In this document: one piece after another, positions 34,602 through 43,868 of the stretch
Position numbering within the stretch: the stretch's first letter is position 1
Layout of the letters: every line of letters begins with the position of its first letter
NCBI GenBank assembly: GCA_050946535.1
Contig: JBMNUZ010000004.1
Location: 80,458-144,457 of the forward strand
Source: RUG708 sp050946535
GTDB lineage: Bacteria; Bacillota; Clostridia; Peptostreptococcales; Anaerovoracaceae
Direction of reading: 5' to 3'
DNA length: 64,000 nt
Made by a program: the position numbers and the translations under genes
The notes under the pieces: model-generated
What the model saw: the letters and a program-made list of their open reading frames with translations, nothing else
Told to the model about the DNA's origin: nothing
Databases searched by the model: none

Positions 34602-36407
34602 CTAGATACTCTCGCCCGCAAACTGCTTTTCGTAAAGCTCGTAGTAGCGTCCTTTGCCTGCCATGAGCTCGTCATGACTTCCGCGCTCCACGATCCGGCC
34701 GTCGTCCATAACGATTATTTCATCGGCGTTTCGTATTGTGCTCAGCCTGTGCGCGATGATAAGCGAAGTGCGGTCCTTCATCAGCTTCGCCATGGCATCC
34801 TGGATGCTGCACTCTGTGCGAGTGTCGACCGATGATGTCGCCTCGTCGAATATCAGCACCGCCGGATCGGTGATAAACGCCCTGGCGATAGCGAGCAGCT
34901 GTCTCTGCCCCTGTGAGAGCGACGCCCCGCCGCGGCTGAGCACCGTGTCATAACCATCCGGAAGGTTTGCGATCACTCGCTCAGCATTAGCAGCCCTGAC
35001 CGCTCTTTTCACTGTATCCGGGCCGGCGTCCTGATTCGCATACAGCAGATTAGCTTTTACAGTATCTGAGAAGAGCACTGTGTCCTGAAGGACGATTCCT
35101 ATCGAGCGCCTGAGGTCTCCGGCTGCTATGTCTTTGATATTCTTTCCGTTGAACAGTATCTCACCGCTGTCGGCATCGTAAAACCGCATCAGCAGATTTA
35201 TCACCGTCGTCTTCCCGGAGCCAGTTGCTCCGACGAGAGCCGTCGTCTTCCCTGATTCTATCTTCAGGTTAAAATCGTGAATGACCTCTCTGCCCGGAAC
35301 GTACGAGAAATTCACATGTCTGAATTCGATCTCCGCTCCGTGAGTTTTTCCGGCAGGTTCGCCGCTCTTGTCCTCGCTTTCGACGTCCATAAGCGCAAAT
35401 ATGCGCTCGGCTCCGGCCGCCGCAGTCTCTATCTGGCCGTACAGCTGGGCAAGCATGTTGACCGGTCCGGATATCTGTTTCGAATATACCAGAAAAGCAG
35501 CTATAGTACCTATCGAAATATATCCTTTCAGCGCAAAATATGCGCCGGCGGCCGCTACAGCCACGAATGAGATATTTGAAAACATATTGTGGATAGGACC
35601 CATAGAGTTTCCTATGATCTCGGCTTTGACACCTGTTTCAGTGAGTCTGTCCGACATCTCATCGAATTCCGCGGACGCTTCGTCCTCCAGGTTGTACGCC
35701 GCCACAGTCCTGCTGTTCGTGATCATTTCTTCAGCGATTCCGTTGAGTTCACCCAGGAGCTCCTGGCGCTTCGCGAAATATACCGACATGATTTTCGTCA
35801 GGCCGGCAGTTATCAGAACCGCTCCCGCAAGCACAGACACTGCGATCAGCGTAAGCGGTATGTTGAGTACTGCCATCATGACGACCGTGCCTGCGAGCGT
35901 CAGCACGCCTGAGAAGAAAGTTCCCAGCGTCGTCGAAATGGTGTTCGCGATATTGTCGGCGTCATTCGAAATCCTGCTCATTATATCGCCGTGGGAGTGC
36001 GAGTCGAGATATCCCACAGGCAGCGACACTATCTTGTCGAACAGATCCTCGCGCAGCCTGCCTACAACTCTTCGCGAAAGTGACGCACCGATGTATCCTC
36101 TGAGAAGAAGAGCAAGTCCCGCTATACCGTAGATCACCGCGAGCCATATCAGCAGCGAATCGAAGTTTTCGAAATTGCGCGCAGCGATGTCGTCTATCGC
36201 CTTGCTCTGCAGGTCCGGGCCTATTACTTTTGCAGCCACTTCTGCGGCAGCTGCGGCGAGCATGAGAATTATCCCCTTCATTTCATCGTGGAAATACAGG
36301 ATCAGCCTTTTGAGCGTCTTCCTGCCGTTTTTCGGCTTTTCCACACGCGCGTCCCGTTCCGGAAAGCGTCTGAAGCCTCTTTCCGCTGTCCTCGATTTGT
36401 ACTTCAT
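34602..36407 (-). CDS. ABC exporter, catalytically complete half (MarR operon)
   Basis: 601 aa: basic tail with MKYKSRTAERGFRRF, six membrane segments (about 40-330), ATPase with Walker A GATGSGKTT, signature LSQGQRQLLAIARA, Walker B LIFDEATSSVD and H-loop IIAHRLSTIRNAD. The ATG at 36407 overlaps the upstream stop in ATGA and has GGAGG 7 nt before it. Forms a heterodimer with the next gene; multidrug-type export is the family norm and agrees with MarR control. Confidence 0.92.
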   Translation of the reverse strand: MKYKSRTAERGFRRFPERDARVEKPKNGRKTLKRLILYFHDEMKGIILMLAAAAAEVAAKVIGPDLQSKAIDDIAARNFENFDSLLIWLAVIYGIAGLALLLRGYIGASLSRRVVGRLREDLFDKIVSLPVGYLDSHSHGDIMSRISNDADNIANTISTTLGTFFSGVLTLAGTVVMMAVLNIPLTLIAVSVLAGAVLITAGLTKIMSVYFAKRQELLGELNGIAEEMITNSRTVAAYNLEDEASAEFDEMSDRLTETGVKAEIIGNSMGPIHNMFSNISFVAVAAAGAYFALKGYISIGTIAAFLVYSKQISGPVNMLAQLYGQIETAAAGAERIFALMDVESEDKSGEPAGKTHGAEIEFRHVNFSYVPGREVIHDFNLKIESGKTTALVGATGSGKTTVINLLMRFYDADSGEILFNGKNIKDIAAGDLRRSIGIVLQDTVLFSDTVKANLLYANQDAGPDTVKRAVRAANAERVIANLPDGYDTVLSRGGASLSQGQRQLLAIARAFITDPAVLIFDEATSSVDTRTECSIQDAMAKLMKDRTSLIIAHRLSTIRNADEIIVMDDGRIVERGSHDELMAGKGRYYELYEKQFAGESI

Positions 36408-38137
36408 TCGACCGCCTCCAGACTCTGGGAACGGCATATCTCCCTGTACAGGCTGCATGTTTCAAGCAGATTTTCGTGAGTATCGCATGCGATTATCCTG
36501 CCGCCGTCGAGAACGGCAATCCTGTCGGCGCGCATGATCGTTGCCGCCCTCTGCGCGATCACTATACGCGTCATATTCCTGTATTTTTCCCTGACCGCTT
36601 TGTGCAGCCCGGCTTCAGTTATCAGATCGAGCGCGCTCGTCGCATCATCGAGTATGAGTATTTCTCCTCCGTGAAGAATGCCTCTGGCAACTGCTATTCT
36701 CTGTTTCTGGCCTCCCGAAAGCGACATGCCGTTCTCGGTGACAGGCGTATCGTATCCTTCCTTCTGCGAACGAATAAAAGAATCCGCCTGTGCTGCCTCT
36801 GCAGCCTCCCTGATTTCATCGTCTCCGGCGCCTCTCTTTCCGCGCTCGATATTGTCCTTTATATCTGTCGAAAAGAGCTCGCTTTTCTGCATTACCACAG
36901 ATACCGCATCTCTCAGATCAGAAATTTTCCAGTCCCTCACGTCGACTCCGTCGACCATGACGCTCCCTTCGCAGACATCGTAAAAACGAGGTATCAGATT
37001 TATGAGGGTGCTCTTTCCCGAACCTGTCTCGCCTGTAATCGCAAGCATTTCTCCCGGTCTGATCTCAAGATTTATATCCTTGAGAATCATTTCGTCAAAT
37101 CCGGGATAATGAAACGATACATGCGAAAAGACGACGCTTCCGCGCTCCTTCTTCTCACAAGATGCTTTTCCGTCGTTGATGACCGGAAACGTGTCGAGAA
37201 CTTCCTGCAGTCTCCTTTCACTGGCCTTTCCTCTTGAAAACGTCTGAAACAGCATCGCCAGCATGTTCATGGCATTGAGTATCTGTGTCAGATAAGTCAC
37301 GGCAGCGATGACAGAACCAGCCTCAAGAGCTCCGGCCGCGGCTTCGAGACCGCCGATTTTAATGACCGCTACTGTCGACAGATTGAGCACTATGTTCATC
37401 AGAGGGCTCATCCACGCCATCAGTACGAGTACATCCATCTGCGTCTTCACCAGTTTCTGGTTCGCATCCGAGAATCGCTCCCGTTCGTGGTCCTCCTGCG
37501 CAAACGCCTTGACCACTCGTGCTCCTGCCACATTTTCCTCGACTATATTGTTCATTCTGTCGAGCCTCCGCTGAAGGAGCATGAACAGCGGATCCGCCTT
37601 ATGCAGTATCACGGCTATCTCCACCAGTATCAGCGGCACCGCGATGACCAGTACCGTCATGAAATGCAGGTCGAGCGTCGAGAGCATGATACTTCCTCCG
37701 GCGAGGAACATCAGGCACCGTACGACGCCGCGCACGAGCTGCGATATCATGTTCTGGACCTGCGTGACATCGCTCGTGATTCTCGTGATCAGTGAACCCG
37801 GCGTGAAGTCGTCGGTCTGCTGGAACGAAAAGTGCATGATCCTTCTGAAGCAGTCTTTTCTGATGTCGTTGCCGCTCTTCTGTGCGCAGAGGTTCGTAAA
37901 CACGCCCGAAAGTATGCCGCACATGCCTCCGCAGAACACGATTACAAGCATCAGAAGTCCTGTATTCCTTATTATTTCCATAGAAGGGGAACCGCCGGCC
38001 GACTCTCCGAGAACTCCCTGATTCACGATTTTCGCCATCAGCGTCGGCTGGGACAGGTCCATGCCTACCTCGCAGATCATGAAGAGCGAAGCCAGAACGG
38101 CGAACAGCAGGTACTTCTTCATATACCGCATACTCAT
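36404..38137 (-). CDS. ABC exporter, degenerate half (MarR operon)
   Basis: 577 aa: membrane domain (about 1-310) and ATPase with Walker A GETGSGKST, signature LSGGQKQRIAVARG, but Walker B ends in Asp (LILDDATSALD) and the H-loop is Gln (IAQRAATIMRAD). It is thus the non-hydrolysing site partner of 34602-36407. Unlike the 6842-9154 protein it has no large external insertion. Its ATG overlaps the marR stop (ATGA), so all three are tightly coupled. Confidence 0.92.
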   Translation of the reverse strand: MSMRYMKKYLLFAVLASLFMICEVGMDLSQPTLMAKIVNQGVLGESAGGSPSMEIIRNTGLLMLVIVFCGGMCGILSGVFTNLCAQKSGNDIRKDCFRRIMHFSFQQTDDFTPGSLITRITSDVTQVQNMISQLVRGVVRCLMFLAGGSIMLSTLDLHFMTVLVIAVPLILVEIAVILHKADPLFMLLQRRLDRMNNIVEENVAGARVVKAFAQEDHERERFSDANQKLVKTQMDVLVLMAWMSPLMNIVLNLSTVAVIKIGGLEAAAGALEAGSVIAAVTYLTQILNAMNMLAMLFQTFSRGKASERRLQEVLDTFPVINDGKASCEKKERGSVVFSHVSFHYPGFDEMILKDINLEIRPGEMLAITGETGSGKSTLINLIPRFYDVCEGSVMVDGVDVRDWKISDLRDAVSVVMQKSELFSTDIKDNIERGKRGAGDDEIREAAEAAQADSFIRSQKEGYDTPVTENGMSLSGGQKQRIAVARGILHGGEILILDDATSALDLITEAGLHKAVREKYRNMTRIVIAQRAATIMRADRIAVLDGGRIIACDTHENLLETCSLYREICRSQSLEAVE

Positions 38138-38538
38138 ACCGTCTCACCCCTGGATCTCAATATCTTCATCAGCAGTTTCGCCAGCCGTTCCTTCTCCGAG
38201 TTTGTCAGGCATTCGAGCGCTGCGGCGTCTTCGTTAACGTTGCGTTCGTGCAGCCTGCTCTCCTGTTCCGCGCCTTTCTCTGTCAACGAGAGCAGATACC
38301 GCCTGCCGTCCTCAGGATCCCGCTTTTTCTCTACGAGGCCTCTGTTTTCGAGCTTTATGATCATCTCGCTGACCGTTCCCTGCGAGAGATGCAGTTTTTC
38401 CATTATCTCTTTTTGCGAACAGCTTCCGTGATGCTTCAGTATATGAAGAACACGTTCCTGCGCGGGCCGTCTGCCAGGCTTGCCGTGCAGCGTGCGGACC
38501 GTTCTCGACAGCAGAAACATCAATTCCGTATTTTCCAT
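38134..38538 (-). CDS. MarR family transcriptional regulator
   Basis: 134 aa winged-helix regulator: helix-turn-helix HGSCSQKEIMEKLHLSQGTVSEMIIKLE, wing DPEDGRRYLLSLTEKG, dimer helices at both ends. It is the first gene of the exporter operon and two palindromes at its promoter are the probable binding sites, so it most likely represses its own operon and releases on ligand. Ligand unknown. Confidence 0.9.
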   Translation of the reverse strand: MENTELMFLLSRTVRTLHGKPGRRPAQERVLHILKHHGSCSQKEIMEKLHLSQGTVSEMIIKLENRGLVEKKRDPEDGRRYLLSLTEKGAEQESRLHERNVNEDAAALECLTNSEKERLAKLLMKILRSRGETV

Positions 38539-38557
38539 TATGTCCTCGTTTCTTTAA

Positions 38558-38579
38558 AATATAAAGGTACCTTTATATT
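38558..38579. promoter_or_regulatory. MarR operator 1, 22-bp perfect palindrome
   Basis: Perfect dyad centred on GGTACC at 38568/38569, arms AATATAAAGGT. It overlaps the -10 box of the marR promoter. Confidence 0.8.
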
Positions 38580-38605
38580 CTAGTCTCATGCATGTATTTT
38601 GTAAA
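38577..38605 (-). promoter_or_regulatory. Promoter of the marR-ABC operon
   Basis: Minus strand -35 TTTACA (38600-38605), 17-nt spacer, -10 TAGAAT (38577-38582). Both boxes are overlapped by the two palindromes, which fits repression. Confidence 0.65.
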
Positions 38606-38614
38606 GGTACCTTT
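38603..38614. promoter_or_regulatory. MarR operator 2, 12-bp core palindrome
   Basis: Core AAAGGTACCTTT shared with operator 1, centred 40 bp away, that is close to four helical turns, so both lie on one face of the DNA. Confidence 0.75.
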
Positions 38615-38619
38615 GTATT

Positions 38620-39171
38620 TCAATGCTGCCATGCGCAGTAGCTTAAATCATTAGGTGCACCCGCATGCCCCTATAGCCGCACCCATAATAAATCAAACAG
38701 GCGCGGCTTAATGACACGTCAAACGCAGCCTCATGGTCCGGCAACCGCGCCTTGATGACTTCTCAGGCGCAGCCTGCTAAATTACTCATGACGCAGACAC
38801 GAATGAAGCACATAATGAACGACAAGCTGAGAGCACTTCTTCTTCATCAACCATACTCATCCGAACCCGCTGCACAAAAAAAGCGGAAGCCATATAAAGC
38901 TTCCGCTGTCGCTGCCGTTAATATCACTTATAAATCAATTACAGGCATTGCTATCCTGCCAATCCAATTACCTTCTAATTACCGGCTGCCGGCCTTATCA
39001 TCAGCTGCCGGTCCAGTCTACGCCAACCAGTATGTAAGCCGCTGCCAATCTTATCGCCGGCTATCACCATTAGCTTTGCCTGTCAGATTAGTCATCAAAC
39101 TACCGATCCTATTACCGGATGCCCATCGTATTACCGGCTGCCGCCGATTTCCGCCACCTATGACCTATAAA
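38620..39171. other. Intergenic with decayed repeats, no gene
   Basis: Between the MarR promoter and the DUF1266 gene there is a terminator (38876-38907) and degenerate repeats of ATTACCGGCTGCC and related words between about 38965 and 39150. A plus-strand frame of 210 codons (38752-39384) crosses this block into the antisense of the next gene and is not credible. Confidence 0.5.
38876..38907 (-). terminator. Terminator of the DUF1266/DUF2185 gene
   Basis: Minus-strand stem AGCGGAAGC / GCTTCCGCT with an 8-nt loop and a run of seven T. It is about 265 nt past the stop at 39172. Confidence 0.8.
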
Positions 39172-40281
39172 TTAAACGTCTTCGGCCATATCCTTCATAT
39201 CGAGCTTCGACTTGATGAACTCCCCGCCTTCTTTTCTGATGAAGACAGTTCCGACCTCTGCATCGAGAAGAGGCACGATCGTCGGATCGAAGTTTGCAAC
39301 TACGTTGAGCGTAAAGATGTTGGAGTTCTCTCTGTTCGCCGAATATTCCTTGCTCTCGTCGCCCGCAAAGAACCTCCAGCCTGAATCCGGGAAGTTCTTG
39401 AACGGCTTCTCTCTGTAAATCATGCAAGGAAGGACTCCGTCGACGCTGACCCTGTCGGAGACGAAGCTGCCTCTGCTTCCGAGCTCGCCCTTCACGAGAG
39501 GTTCGAGATTATCTTTATCGATCATCGGGAAGTATTCTTTCTTCGTATACCAGTTATATACCTTCCAGACATTGACCCTCTTATCCAGGAAGAGCTGTTC
39601 GACCTTTTTGACGAGATAATCGAAGCTCTTTCTCGCTTCGAGCTCGTCGAATCCTGAATTCTTGTACGCCGAATATGCGCCTCCCGCGACGAAGCTTACC
39701 GCATAGTCGGCCCAGTTAGTGAAGTTCTTGAGCAGAGGCTTGATGAGATCCCCCATCATCTCTCTTGCCGACGGTTCATTGAAGTAATCTGCGTAGACGC
39801 ACTCCCTTATAAGTTTGATGCTCAGAGCCATATCCCAGCCGAAATATCCGTGTTTCCCCACGACGTCCTTGAAATTTGAGGTAAAATCGTGGCATTTCAA
39901 GAATGAATTTCTGCCCTTCTCGGACATCTTCTCCACTTCGATATTGAAATTGCCGCTGTCATACATCATGAACTGGGCGTACTGCCAGTGAGTCCCGCGC
40001 AGGCACCCTCTCGAGATAACCTGCATGGCTGTCTCTTCATCTATAATTCCGAAGCTCTTCAGATCCTCGTCTATCTTTGTCCTGTTTGCAGCATTGCCTG
40101 CAGGATCGACCATCTGGATATTCGTGAAATCGCTTCCGTCGATCAGCGAATACGGAGCCGCGAGCAGAATCTCGAAATCTTCAAGCTTGGTATATGTAAT
40201 ATCATGGTCCAGATCTCTGATCTTCCCGAGAAGTTCCTTCAGAGTCTTTTCATAGTAAGAAGGCTGAGCAGCATTTTCCAT
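39172..40281 (-). CDS. DUF1266 - DUF2185 two-domain protein
   Basis: 369 aa. Residues about 70-245 fit DUF1266: FGIIDEETAMQVISRG, then GWDMALSIKLIRECVYADYF and FTNWADYAVSFVAGGAYS. Residues about 275-360 fit DUF2185 (an Imm33-like domain): GSRGSFVSDRVSVDG, GWRFFAGDESKEYS, FDPTIVPLLDAEVGTVFIR. Function unknown for either; DUF2185-type domains occur among immunity proteins of polymorphic toxins, but no toxin is adjacent. Start taken at MENAAQ (ATG 40281, AAAGG 12 nt upstream); a GTG 9 nt earlier is possible. It has its own terminator and stands alone. Confidence 0.75.
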   Translation of the reverse strand: MENAAQPSYYEKTLKELLGKIRDLDHDITYTKLEDFEILLAAPYSLIDGSDFTNIQMVDPAGNAANRTKIDEDLKSFGIIDEETAMQVISRGCLRGTHWQYAQFMMYDSGNFNIEVEKMSEKGRNSFLKCHDFTSNFKDVVGKHGYFGWDMALSIKLIRECVYADYFNEPSAREMMGDLIKPLLKNFTNWADYAVSFVAGGAYSAYKNSGFDELEARKSFDYLVKKVEQLFLDKRVNVWKVYNWYTKKEYFPMIDKDNLEPLVKGELGSRGSFVSDRVSVDGVLPCMIYREKPFKNFPDSGWRFFAGDESKEYSANRENSNIFTLNVVANFDPTIVPLLDAEVGTVFIRKEGGEFIKSKLDMKDMAEDV

Positions 40282-40576
40282 AATATGCACGCACCTTTCC
40301 TTTCAACAAAAACAATAAAAATTTCTATATGATGCCTGTGAGCCGTGAAAAGGCTTCAGCAAAAACAAGGGCGCACGAAAAGCGCCGCAGCCAGCGTTGA
40401 TCACACCGGAAAGGAGCACGAACAAATGCTCCCTGTTAAGTATAACATATATTAATTACCCTCTAAGTGTGAAATTATTGATATACAAAATAATTAATTC
40501 AATGAAAAACAAATCCCGCGTCAGCTCCGCTGACAAAGATTTATCAATGCTTCACGCTCCGCACAGGAATAGCCGG

Positions 40577-40614
40577 AAAAAGCAAAAGACCGCGCCGGAA
40601 ATTCCGGCGCGGTC
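40577..40614 (-). terminator. Terminator of the FAD/Fe-S/FAD operon
   Basis: Perfect 11-bp GC stem GACCGCGCCGG / CCGGCGCGGTC with loop AATTT and then TTTTGCTTTTT on the minus strand, 60 nt past the stop at 40673. The rest of 40282-40672 shows no gene. Confidence 0.9.
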
Positions 40615-40672
40615 ACCTCATGCAGCATTGGTATGCCGCATGACTGATTCAAAGCAAATATCGTTGTCTGAA

Positions 40673-42385
40673 TTATTTAACAACAGTCTTGCTGCAAGTC
40701 CATGAAGGCATAGGGAACTTGTCTGGAACATCCCAGTCGATCATGTCGTGCATCCACTCTGCTCTCTGTACGAAGATATCGTGTGCAAGAGGTACAGGAG
40801 GGTGGCAGATCCACTTAGGGTCAAATTCGTTCTTAACCTTGAGGAGCCAGATATGGTAGTTAGGACCATACTGAGGACCAGTGAGGAACAGCGGCTGATG
40901 AGGGCCGAGGTGTGATGAATAGAATCCATACTTGATGTTCATCTTTGATGTAGCAAGGAAGAATCTATCAACACCTGAAGTATCTTCGTCCTGATCCCAG
41001 TAAATCAGGAATTCTGAATAGCCCTGATGGCCGTTTTCGAATGCCTGGAACCAGCCTGGGTCTTCGAAGTCTGGGAACAGAGGAGGTGTGAATCCGTCAA
41101 CATTCTTTCCAGAAGTGATGATTCTCGGATCTCCGCCGCCCGGTACGTCCTTGACGTCCTGCATGTTGTTCTTCTTCAGTTCTGCGAAGTGTTCGCCGTG
41201 AGCTACAGCCTGGTTCATCGATTCGATTACGAATTCTACTGATACGTATGAACCAGTCATCAGCCACATTCCTGAAGAGTCTGCGTTCTTCAGCCATGAC
41301 TCGTCTGAAGGCTTAGTTCTTCTCTTGTGTGAGCCTTCGAACTGAGCGAAGATCTCATCCAGAACAGCCTGCTCATAAGCGAACTGATCAGGTGAAGCAT
41401 ATCCTACTACAAGTACTCTAACGAGGAAGAAGTTCCTCAGTGTTTCCTCATTTTCCTTCAGCCAGATCTCCCAGAATTCTTCTTTATCTTCTGCCTTTGC
41501 TATAGCTCTCCAGAATACAGGTACCTTTGTGCATGCTGCGCAAACTTCTGCTTCGCCGATGTCGTACATAGCCTGTACCTGATCAGCTTTGTTTGTAACC
41601 TGATAGTTTGTCCACTCAACGCGGTCAGGAACGAGCTTCAGATGAGTATTAGGAGCAATACCCTCTGGAACAAGTGACTGCTGAATGAACGGCAGATACT
41701 TAACAGCCATTCTGGTTACGATACCGAGGCATCCACGGAGACCAGTGAATCCTCTCAGGATAGCTCTCAGGTCAGGACCAGGACCTTCGCCCCAGAACGG
41801 ATCGTCTGAAGTAGCCAGCGAACCCATTCTTACGACTTCGCCCTCAGGAAGAACGAGCTCAGTACCGAGGATTCTTCTGTGAGGAAGACCGATCTTCAGT
41901 GAAAGAGGTGACCAGCCGTCGCCGAGGAGGTTAGCGATTGCGGAACACTGAGCGCCGCCGCCGCCGATTACGCCGTAAGCACCCTTGTTGAATGCTTCCT
42001 GCTGCAGCGATGCGTAGATGATTCCAGGGCCGACATCAGCATAGATGTGCTTCTCATCCCACTCGAAGTGCTGCATACGCTTCATATCGATGATAAGTTC
42101 ATCATCAGCGTGGCAGTGAGTCTTAGGACCATAGAATCCAGTTGCATATGGAACATATGGAACATTATATCTGTTGCAGATCTTTACTAACTTAACGAGT
42201 TCTTCTGTGTCAGCAGGAAGTGCTACTGCACAAGGGAGAACAGTCATTACTCTCTCATATCCGAGACCAGCTTCGAATCCGCCCGGACCTGATTTGTAAG
42301 CCTGCATTATAACAGGATCTTCTGAGATATACTTGGAGCCAACTACGGCTTCCATTGCTTTTATAGCCTGAACTGATATACTCAT
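40673..42385 (-). CDS. FAD-binding oxidoreductase, VAO/4-cresol dehydrogenase-like
   Basis: 570 aa flavoprotein of the vanillyl-alcohol oxidase superfamily: PCMH-type FAD domain (about 50-235) with PYVPYATGFYGPKTHCHADD, the pyrophosphate loop GVIGGGGAQCSAIANLLGDG, and GCLGIVTRMAVKYLP, followed by a large substrate domain. The last gene of a three-gene unit with an Fe-S protein and a second flavoprotein. The family oxidises phenolic alcohols or 2-hydroxy acids, so it could be one substrate-oxidising or electron-splitting subunit. Codons look like those of a highly expressed gene. Substrate not assignable. Confidence 0.85.
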   Translation of the reverse strand: MSISVQAIKAMEAVVGSKYISEDPVIMQAYKSGPGGFEAGLGYERVMTVLPCAVALPADTEELVKLVKICNRYNVPYVPYATGFYGPKTHCHADDELIIDMKRMQHFEWDEKHIYADVGPGIIYASLQQEAFNKGAYGVIGGGGAQCSAIANLLGDGWSPLSLKIGLPHRRILGTELVLPEGEVVRMGSLATSDDPFWGEGPGPDLRAILRGFTGLRGCLGIVTRMAVKYLPFIQQSLVPEGIAPNTHLKLVPDRVEWTNYQVTNKADQVQAMYDIGEAEVCAACTKVPVFWRAIAKAEDKEEFWEIWLKENEETLRNFFLVRVLVVGYASPDQFAYEQAVLDEIFAQFEGSHKRRTKPSDESWLKNADSSGMWLMTGSYVSVEFVIESMNQAVAHGEHFAELKKNNMQDVKDVPGGGDPRIITSGKNVDGFTPPLFPDFEDPGWFQAFENGHQGYSEFLIYWDQDEDTSGVDRFFLATSKMNIKYGFYSSHLGPHQPLFLTGPQYGPNYHIWLLKVKNEFDPKWICHPPVPLAHDIFVQRAEWMHDMIDWDVPDKFPMPSWTCSKTVVK

Positions 42386-42400
42386 TATTTCACCTCCCGA

Positions 42401-43846
42401 TTAAAGCGCTGCAACAATAAGTTCGGTGATATCGATAGCCTTGATGCCATCCTTAGGATCAGCATAAGTATTGAATGCATCTCTAACCTGAGGATCAGCC
42501 GAAACTATAGTCTCGATACCGAGATACTTAGCTTCTTCAAGACGTTTTTCAGTAGCGAACTTGGTTAAAGCCGGGAATGCGATGTCAGTTCCGCGTCCAG
42601 CGCAGATATCTAATGCATTCTCTCTGATTCTGATGAATTCAGTATTGTCAGCGCCAGGTACAGCAGCCATGATAGTTCTTGCTTCTTTGTACAGACCCTG
42701 ACGGCCTCTTCTTCTTCTCTGGCCCGGATAGATCATGCCCATCCAGCCTCTCTCGCCCTTGTAAGGTGTCCAGTCATCACAGAGTCTGGAAACTGAAGAA
42801 GCATCGTGATAAGCGATTCTGCTGTCAATAGGAGTTGTAAGAGTAAGAGTACCATCTTCGATTGCCTTAGCAGCGAGTTCCATGATATGAACAACCTTGA
42901 AACCGAGGTCAGCAGTCGCAATGTTAAGTACCTTAGGAATATCAGCTTTTAATGTTCTGTAAACTTCAGCGTCGGAAACGACAACTGTCGAAGCTCCTGT
43001 AGCCTTGATAGCGTCAACTGTTTCCTTGGCGATCTTCTTGGCTTCATCCATCATACCAATTGAGATTACGACGTTACCTTCGTTTTTCTCATTGTCTAAG
43101 AGCATGAAGTCGATACCGAGTTTTTCAAGAATCTTTGCAGTTGCCTGTGCAATCTGAGGGTTCTTGTATGAAGTATTGTCGCCTACATAGTAAAGAGTGT
43201 CAGCCTTCTTGGCTACCTTTACGCCCTTTGCCCAGGCTTTGCGATCTTCTTTTGAACCGTAGATGTTGCCAGTCTCGAGGATCTTGTCAACTGCAGCCTT
43301 GTGTGCAGGAAGAGGAGCAACTCCGTCCTGTACAGCCTTAACTCTGAGTGCTTCGAGTGAAAGCTCAACTTCGAGGTCGAGGTTTCTCTTGCATGCTACG
43401 TCGCAGGCACCGCAGAGAGGGCATGAATAGAGGATATTAACGAGAGTCGGTGTCCATTCGAGGTCGCCTTCGAGGAGGCCTACGCCGATTCTCATCTTAC
43501 CCATAGCACCATAAGCATCGAAGTCATTGAACAGGTTGGACGGGCATCTTACGTTGAATTTTACTCCAGGATTGTAAGTATGCTCTACCCAGTAGCAGCC
43601 CTTGCACTTGATGCAGTGGTCCATATCATACTTGAAGTTTGACGCATCTTCAATGTTGAACTCTAACGGAGTTCTCGGAGTCTTGAACCTTGCGTGCGAA
43701 GTTCCCATAGGACCATATTCAGGGTCCATTTCGGATAATTTATAACGCGCACCGGTTAATGATTTATCTTTTGCAATATCCTTTGCAAGTTCCATGTTGG
43801 CCTTGCTCGAGGACATGTCGAAACGGCTGTTAGAATCTACTGCCAT
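42401..43846 (-). CDS. Two-[4Fe-4S] protein, GlcF/HdrD-like
   Basis: 481 aa. Two cluster motifs at the N-terminal third: HCIKCKGCYWVEHTY...RCP and YSCPLCGACDVACKRN, as in GlcF, LutA/HdrD electron-transfer subunits. The C-terminal part keeps the two-lobe fold (VVISIGMMDEAKKIAKE, SRIAYHDASSVSRLCDDW, ALDICAGRGTDIAFPAL) but the canonical CCG cysteines are largely replaced, so it probably lacks the noncubane cluster. It would relay electrons between the two flavoproteins and an outside acceptor. Gaps to both neighbours are 15-23 nt, with ribosome sites. Confidence 0.85.
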   Translation of the reverse strand: MAVDSNSRFDMSSSKANMELAKDIAKDKSLTGARYKLSEMDPEYGPMGTSHARFKTPRTPLEFNIEDASNFKYDMDHCIKCKGCYWVEHTYNPGVKFNVRCPSNLFNDFDAYGAMGKMRIGVGLLEGDLEWTPTLVNILYSCPLCGACDVACKRNLDLEVELSLEALRVKAVQDGVAPLPAHKAAVDKILETGNIYGSKEDRKAWAKGVKVAKKADTLYYVGDNTSYKNPQIAQATAKILEKLGIDFMLLDNEKNEGNVVISIGMMDEAKKIAKETVDAIKATGASTVVVSDAEVYRTLKADIPKVLNIATADLGFKVVHIMELAAKAIEDGTLTLTTPIDSRIAYHDASSVSRLCDDWTPYKGERGWMGMIYPGQRRRRGRQGLYKEARTIMAAVPGADNTEFIRIRENALDICAGRGTDIAFPALTKFATEKRLEEAKYLGIETIVSADPQVRDAFNTYADPKDGIKAIDITELIVAAL

Positions 43847-43868
43847 ATCTTATTTCCTCCTTTCTCAA

